A stretch of DNA of 43,705 bases from a virus. Shown here in pieces: positions 40,576-43,705 of the stretch (position 1 is its first letter; each line of letters begins with the position of its first letter). Where the stretch lies: positions 1 through 43,705 of IMG/VR virus record IMGVR_UViG_3300009515_000003, one strand, 5' to 3'. The translations under genes and the position numbers were made by a program. The notes below the pieces were generated by a model. That model did not search any database. It saw nothing but the letters and a program-made list of their open reading frames with translations, and was not told the DNA's origin.

Positions 40576-40724
40576 AATCCTACCTCCTCAATAGTACAAG
40601 CAAACTTTTTTCCTTTCTTTACAATGTAGATTTTATTTGTATTTTCTACCATTGAAATATTTGAAGCTTGTAACCATTCATCAAGAATGTAATACACTTC
40701 ATCGGACATCTCTTGAGGGGTCAT
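40572..40724 (-). CDS. Small hypothetical protein
   Basis: A 50-residue alpha/beta protein in the leftward operon. ATG 40724 forms an ATGA overlap with the previous stop and follows AAGGAGGAT. Ends in a TTGA overlap with the next gene. Function unknown. Confidence 0.6.
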   Translation of the reverse strand: MTPQEMSDEVYYILDEWLQASNISMVENTNKIYIVKKGKKFACTIEEVGF

Positions 40725-41248
40725 GTTTGATCCTCCTTGTTAATGAGGCCCAAAAACTCAAGGTGTCCTCCTGCATCTCTCCATATCATTACTTGTTTTT
40801 TTGTTTCAATTCCTAACAAGTCTTGATGATATCCCCATTTTTTAGCTGGGATTTTGTAACGATTAACTAGAAAGTTAATGTTACTAAATTGCATCATGGG
40901 GCCTTCTTTGTCTGTAGAAAATTTAATTAATTTTCTGTACTTCTGCAAAGTCTTATCAGACACATTAAACATTTTTTGTTTAGTGTCCAATATCTCCCAA
41001 TTTTCACCATTAAGGGCCCTTTCTACTCTAGAAACTTTTTCATCTATGAAATAGATCTTAACTTTTTCAAGATCACTTCCAAAAATTTCTAAAAGTTTTG
41101 TTTTGTTGTCAAAGTCTGAAGTTTTTAGATAGTCTCCAACTTGACAAGCTATATTGTAACAATCTTTTACAATATCTTTTCTAGACTTTGTTAAATCTAG
41201 ATCCATTTCACCAAAAAGGTGAGTTTTTTGATTATCGATTTCACTCAA
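40721..41248 (-). CDS. Hypothetical protein
   Basis: A 175-residue mixed alpha/beta protein without recognised motifs. It overlaps the DUF3560 gene by 8 bases, suggesting joint translation and perhaps joint function. Confidence 0.65.
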   Translation of the reverse strand: MSEIDNQKTHLFGEMDLDLTKSRKDIVKDCYNIACQVGDYLKTSDFDNKTKLLEIFGSDLEKVKIYFIDEKVSRVERALNGENWEILDTKQKMFNVSDKTLQKYRKLIKFSTDKEGPMMQFSNINFLVNRYKIPAKKWGYHQDLLGIETKKQVMIWRDAGGHLEFLGLINKEDQT

Positions 41249-41987
41249 TTTTCAAAATCTCCTTTTTGGCAAAATCAAGATTCCATTGTTTGATATAGCT
41301 TTGCCATGCTGTATTTCTTGGGCTCCATCTAAAACCATGTCTCTTTAATTTGGTTCTTGTTTCTTCATCAGGTTTTCCAGGGAAATAGATCATAATTCTA
41401 TTTTCACTTTTGTTAACTTCTACAGTGATTGAATTATTTTCCCATTTTTCCTCTTTTACTTCATCTAAAGCTTTTAGCTGTGTGATTCTGTCTTTGCATC
41501 TTTTTACTTCTGCTAAGTATCCAGACATATAGGACTCTAAGAGCCAATATTTTCTATGATACTCACGATCCCCCATTTCTTCAATGAGTTTTTCTTTGTT
41601 GTCTCTCATTTCTTTTCTTTTAGCTTTTGATTTTTTGTGAAGCTCTTTTGTTTCTTCAATTTTCTTTTCTAGCTTTGTTATAGCTTGGGGATCATCTGAA
41701 CTTATGGCCGTATTTTTTGCCATTGATTCAGCTTTGTTTTCATAGTATTCAGCTTTTTTTCCTGTATCAATTGCTTTTTTGTATGTGTTGTCAATTCTCT
41801 TTAAGTGGTTTCTGTGTTTACCTTCTGAATGGTGGCCTACTAAAATAGGCTGGCCGAATGGGATAACATCAGCTAATTTTTTGCCATGCTCCCACAATTC
41901 AGAAGCTTCTTTTTTATTTTTTTCAGAAAGTCTTTCATAAGCTTCAATCTTTTCAGCTTTTCTTTCTTCATAATTTTCTTTAGGCAT
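41241..41987 (-). CDS. DUF3560-family protein
   Basis: A 248-residue protein. Residues about 10-95 match the DUF3560 pattern: helical start, then IPFGQPILVGHHSEGKHRN (42-60), then KAEYYENKAE. The middle is a long coiled coil. The C-terminal 60 residues (IMIYFPGKPDEETRTKLKRHG, then FRWSPRNTAWQ) are a domain often found with DUF3560. Members occur on plasmids and viruses next to other transfer or defence-related genes, with no proven function. Here it heads a pair with the 175-residue gene. Confidence 0.75.
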   Translation of the reverse strand: MPKENYEERKAEKIEAYERLSEKNKKEASELWEHGKKLADVIPFGQPILVGHHSEGKHRNHLKRIDNTYKKAIDTGKKAEYYENKAESMAKNTAISSDDPQAITKLEKKIEETKELHKKSKAKRKEMRDNKEKLIEEMGDREYHRKYWLLESYMSGYLAEVKRCKDRITQLKALDEVKEEKWENNSITVEVNKSENRIMIYFPGKPDEETRTKLKRHGFRWSPRNTAWQSYIKQWNLDFAKKEILKIE

Positions 41988-42168
41988 TAGGAACGGCCTC
42001 CATTAAATTTTCTTTGTAGTCTTCAAAAAGTAATTCAATTCCTTGATTTACTAAATTGATTTCTTTTTGATAGTCTCCTAAATCTCCATTGAATAAAGAG
42101 ATTTTTGATTTTTGTATTGTCTTCTCAAGAATATTCAAAAATTCTATTCTTTCATTTAGTGACTTCAT
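41980..42168 (-). CDS. Small helical protein
   Basis: A 62-residue helical, coiled-coil-like protein. It overlaps the DUF3560 gene by 8 bases and abuts the upstream SWIM gene. Function unknown. Confidence 0.6.
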   Translation of the reverse strand: MKSLNERIEFLNILEKTIQKSKISLFNGDLGDYQKEINLVNQGIELLFEDYKENLMEAVPNA

Positions 42169-42449
42169 TAATTGTCACCTCTCTTAAAAATTCTAATTGC
42201 TCTTAGATGTGAACAATTGCCCCGATATAAGCACCCTTTACAATCTTTTTTGTGTGCATCTAGATCTTTAAAGTCTATGACATACACTTTATTTTTTTCA
42301 CTTGTGCTTTTCACTTGGTATATCTGATCTTCTACATGGGCCACATTATCAAAATAAACTAACTCACTGGCCTTAGCTGTTAAAACTGCTTGTGTCTTAC
42401 TTGGGATTTTTGGATACTTTACCCCTAAGCTGTTAGAAACTTCAGACAT
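42168..42449 (-). CDS. SWIM-type zinc-finger protein
   Basis: A 93-residue protein. The C-terminal pattern YxVKSxxxKxxVYVIDF, then CKGC and CSHLRAI (near residues 74-87), matches the SWIM C...C..CxH arrangement. SWIM domains bind DNA or proteins and occur in viral, transposon and recombination proteins. ATG 42449 is preferred over an upstream in-frame ATG at 42473: GGAGG lies 9 bases before it, and it starts one base after the upstream stop. Confidence 0.65.
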   Translation of the reverse strand: MSEVSNSLGVKYPKIPSKTQAVLTAKASELVYFDNVAHVEDQIYQVKSTSEKNKVYVIDFKDLDAHKKDCKGCLYRGNCSHLRAIRIFKRGDN

Positions 42450-42450
42450 T

Positions 42451-42666
42451 TTAATAATCCTCCATTTCTTCAAGAATTTCTTTTACTTTTTCAGAGATTC
42501 TTGTATATTTGCTACTGTTGGATTTATCTTGGTGCTCTAAAAATTTACAAGCTTGGTTTTTGAATCTATTGATCACTTTATCAGTTTTCAATATTTCTTT
42601 CAAGAGTGTTTTTGACTCTTTCAAAAGGGCTTTTGTTTCTGCCTTTTGTGGTTCTGTTTGGGTCAT
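42451..42666 (-). CDS. Small coiled-coil protein, first gene of leftward operon
   Basis: A 71-residue helical, Lys/Glu-rich protein, first gene of the operon. Its ATG 42666 lies next to a control region with TATGAAAGTATAT repeats and the palindrome ATACTAGTAT, so it is probably expressed under viral control. Function unknown. Confidence 0.6.
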   Translation of the reverse strand: MTQTEPQKAETKALLKESKTLLKEILKTDKVINRFKNQACKFLEHQDKSNSSKYTRISEKVKEILEEMEDY

Positions 42667-42680
42667 ACAGTATAATTATC

Positions 42681-42712
42681 ATACTAGTATATGAAAGTAT
42701 ATGAAAATATAT
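42681..42712. promoter_or_regulatory. Operator-like repeats before the leftward operon
   Basis: The palindrome ATACTAGTAT (42681-42690) is followed by repeats of TATATGAAA (42689-42697, 42699-42707). It includes TATGAAAGTATAT (42690-42702), identical to 456-468 near the left end. The sites lie 15-46 bases upstream of the operon start (42666), overlapping the TATA position. Confidence 0.55.
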
Positions 42713-42770
42713 GTTTTAGATAGACGCTAAACCTTGATTTTTGGCCATTTTTTGACCCTTTTTTATGCCA

Positions 42771-42793
42771 TATATGGGCCCATATACCCCCCC
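42771..42793. repeat. 16-base palindrome plus C7
   Basis: TATATGGGCCCATATA (42771-42786) is a perfect palindrome, followed by seven Cs (42787-42793). It lies between divergent promoters. It could be a regulator site or part of a replication origin; neither is shown. Confidence 0.5.
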
Positions 42794-42806
42794 TAATTGA
42801 CTAAAG

Positions 42807-42824
42807 TTTTGATTTCCATCAAAA
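42807..42824. repeat. Short perfect hairpin
   Basis: TTTTGAT and ATCAAAA separated by TTCC. Second structured element in the 42667-42908 intergenic region. Confidence 0.4.
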
Positions 42825-42864
42825 TTAACAAAATTATGCAGACTTTGAGAATTTTAGATCTTTA

Positions 42865-42888
42865 ATTGAGTCATATCTTTTTTAATCA
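42865..42888 (+). promoter_or_regulatory. Shared element and TATA box of DUF5131 gene
   Basis: ATTGAGTCATAT (42865-42876) begins 44 bases before ATG 42909, the same distance as the identical element before gene 511. A T-rich TATA-like stretch (TTTAATCA, 42881-42888) follows. Confidence 0.6.
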
Positions 42889-42908
42889 TTAAATTAATTT
42901 TAATTTCA

Positions 42909-43646
42909 ATGGGAGAAAAAACAGGTATTGAATGGGCAGACTTCACAATAAATACAGCGTGGGGATGCACCAAAGTTTCGGCAGGCTGTGAAAAATGCTA
43001 CATGTTCAGATTATCGTTAGCATTTGGCAGAAAGGCCGACATACCAACACCAAGAAAAATTGAAAACATCAAGAAAGATCTAAAGAAAATCAAAACTCCA
43101 TCAATTGGATTTCTTAATTCAATGACCGATACATTCCATGAGGACTTTAGTTTTGAATTGATAGATGAATGGCTATCAATCTTCAAAGACTCGGAGCACA
43201 TCTTCATCTTGTTAACAAAAAGAGTTAACAGAATGAAAAAGTATTTTGAGACTAGAGAAGTACCAAAGAACTTTTGGTTAGGAACATCGATAGAGAATAG
43301 AGGAGCACTTCACAGATTGAATACTTTGAAGAAAATAAAATGTGATACATTGTTTATCTCATTTGAACCACTGTTAGAAAATCTCTATGAGATTGATCTA
43401 AAAGGAATCCAATGGGTAATCGTTGGAGGAGAATCAGACAGCAAGCCTCGTGAATTTAGAGATGAATGGGGAGCTAACATCTTAGCTCAATGCAGAAAAG
43501 AAGGCATACCATTTTTCTTTAAGCAGACTGGAGGCCGTAGCAAAAATGAGAGAGGGGCCTGGGGCTCTGATGAAATGTTTGGTAAAAGATATCTTGAGAT
43601 GCCAGTAAAATTAACTACTAAGGAATCATCATTAGTAGCAAACTAA
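42909..43646 (+). CDS. Phage Gp37/Gp68-like (DUF5131) protein
   Basis: A 245-residue protein matching the DUF5131 pattern: N-terminal IEWADFTINTAWGCTKVSAG with CEKCYM (residues 27-32, three clustered cysteines including Cys20), then FLNSMTDTFHEDF, ILLTKR, WLGTSIEN, FISFEPLLE and WVIVGGESD. The cysteine trio resembles a radical-SAM iron-sulfur site, and the rest fits a TIM-barrel-like enzyme; the reaction is unknown. These genes are common in phages and in some defence-linked operons. Its promoter element is shared with gene 511. Ends before a T8 terminator. Confidence 0.8.
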   Translation: MGEKTGIEWADFTINTAWGCTKVSAGCEKCYMFRLSLAFGRKADIPTPRKIENIKKDLKKIKTPSIGFLNSMTDTFHEDFSFELIDEWLSIFKDSEHIFILLTKRVNRMKKYFETREVPKNFWLGTSIENRGALHRLNTLKKIKCDTLFISFEPLLENLYEIDLKGIQWVIVGGESDSKPREFRDEWGANILAQCRKEGIPFFFKQTGGRSKNERGAWGSDEMFGKRYLEMPVKLTTKESSLVAN

Positions 43647-43649
43647 CTA

Positions 43650-43657
43650 TTTTTTTT
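43650..43657 (+). terminator. T8 terminator after DUF5131 gene
   Basis: A run of eight Ts four bases after the last stop codon, before the window end. Confidence 0.5.
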
Positions 43658-43660
43658 CGT

Positions 43661-43680
43661 ACCCCTATATTTCCACTCCA
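43661..43680. repeat. Right copy of imperfect inverted terminal repeat
   Basis: The reverse complement matches 70-89 at about 17 of 20 positions. It lies 25 bases from the window end, downstream of the last gene. Confidence 0.35.
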
Positions 43681-43705
43681 CGAACAACTAACTCAAATTC
43701 ATGCC

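Noticed and set aside
1-43705. Integrated provirus
   Set aside because: No integrase, attachment-site repeat, tRNA or flanking host gene was found.

Overview
The window reads as a complete or nearly complete genome of a tailed (head-tail, Caudoviricetes-like) virus, AT-rich and about 43.7 kb. The host is most likely an archaeon, and ammonia-oxidising Nitrososphaerota (Thaumarchaeota) is the best guess. First genes of transcription units have TATA-like boxes about 22-30 bases before the start codon and no Shine-Dalgarno site, as in leaderless archaeal mRNAs. Downstream genes have GGAGG-type sites and ATGA, TAATG or TTGA stop/start overlaps. Host assignment is inference; no database search was possible. 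No tRNA, rRNA, integrase, CRISPR array, polymerase or replicative helicase was seen.

Layout. (1) 1-510: A-rich terminus, a leftward zinc-ribbon gene and a divergent promoter region. (2) 511-4647: a rightward train of 17 small overlapping genes, many with CxxC zinc ribbons, plus a methyltransferase-like protein and a Vsr/DUF559-like nuclease. (3) 4648-5272: a possible micro-ORF or structured RNA and a secreted protein. (4) 5273-11051: packaging genes. The terminase ATPase (5739-6773) and its RNase H-fold nuclease (10219-10956) are separate genes, 3.4 kb apart, with 17 small genes between them. (5) 11083-16441: portal, protease/scaffold, decoration protein, major capsid protein, small zinc proteins and a head-tail adaptor. 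(6) 16479-26775: virion surface genes, including 623- and 2053-residue proteins that share a 14-residue tandem repeat (about 10 and 62 copies). The larger protein also carries three Asp-box beta-propeller-like modules. (7) 26859-28356: two small membrane proteins, a small ORF and a matrixin-type metalloprotease, a candidate lysis cassette for an S-layer host. (8) 28356-37181: tail completion, tail tube, gp10-like neck protein, a possible very short tape measure, a baseplate hub with chitin-binding-like modules, and a tail fibre. (9) 37199-39199: three small proteins and a ParB-methyltransferase fusion.

(10) 42666-39190 is a leftward operon of 12 small genes, including a SWIM-type zinc finger, a DUF3560 protein, a ribbon-helix-helix regulator and a TTG-start gene that could be joined to its neighbour by -1 frameshifting. 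(11) 42667-42908 is a divergent regulatory region with palindromes. (12) 42909-43646 is a Gp37/Gp68-like (DUF5131) gene.

Two promoter families stand out. The portal and tail-tube genes share a TATA box plus a 16-base element at identical spacing. The first rightward gene (511) and the DUF5131 gene (42909) share a 12-base element at exactly the same distance (44 bases) before the start codon, and another 13-base element is shared by the two divergent control regions. This suggests one control circuit for the outer, non-structural genes and another for virion genes.
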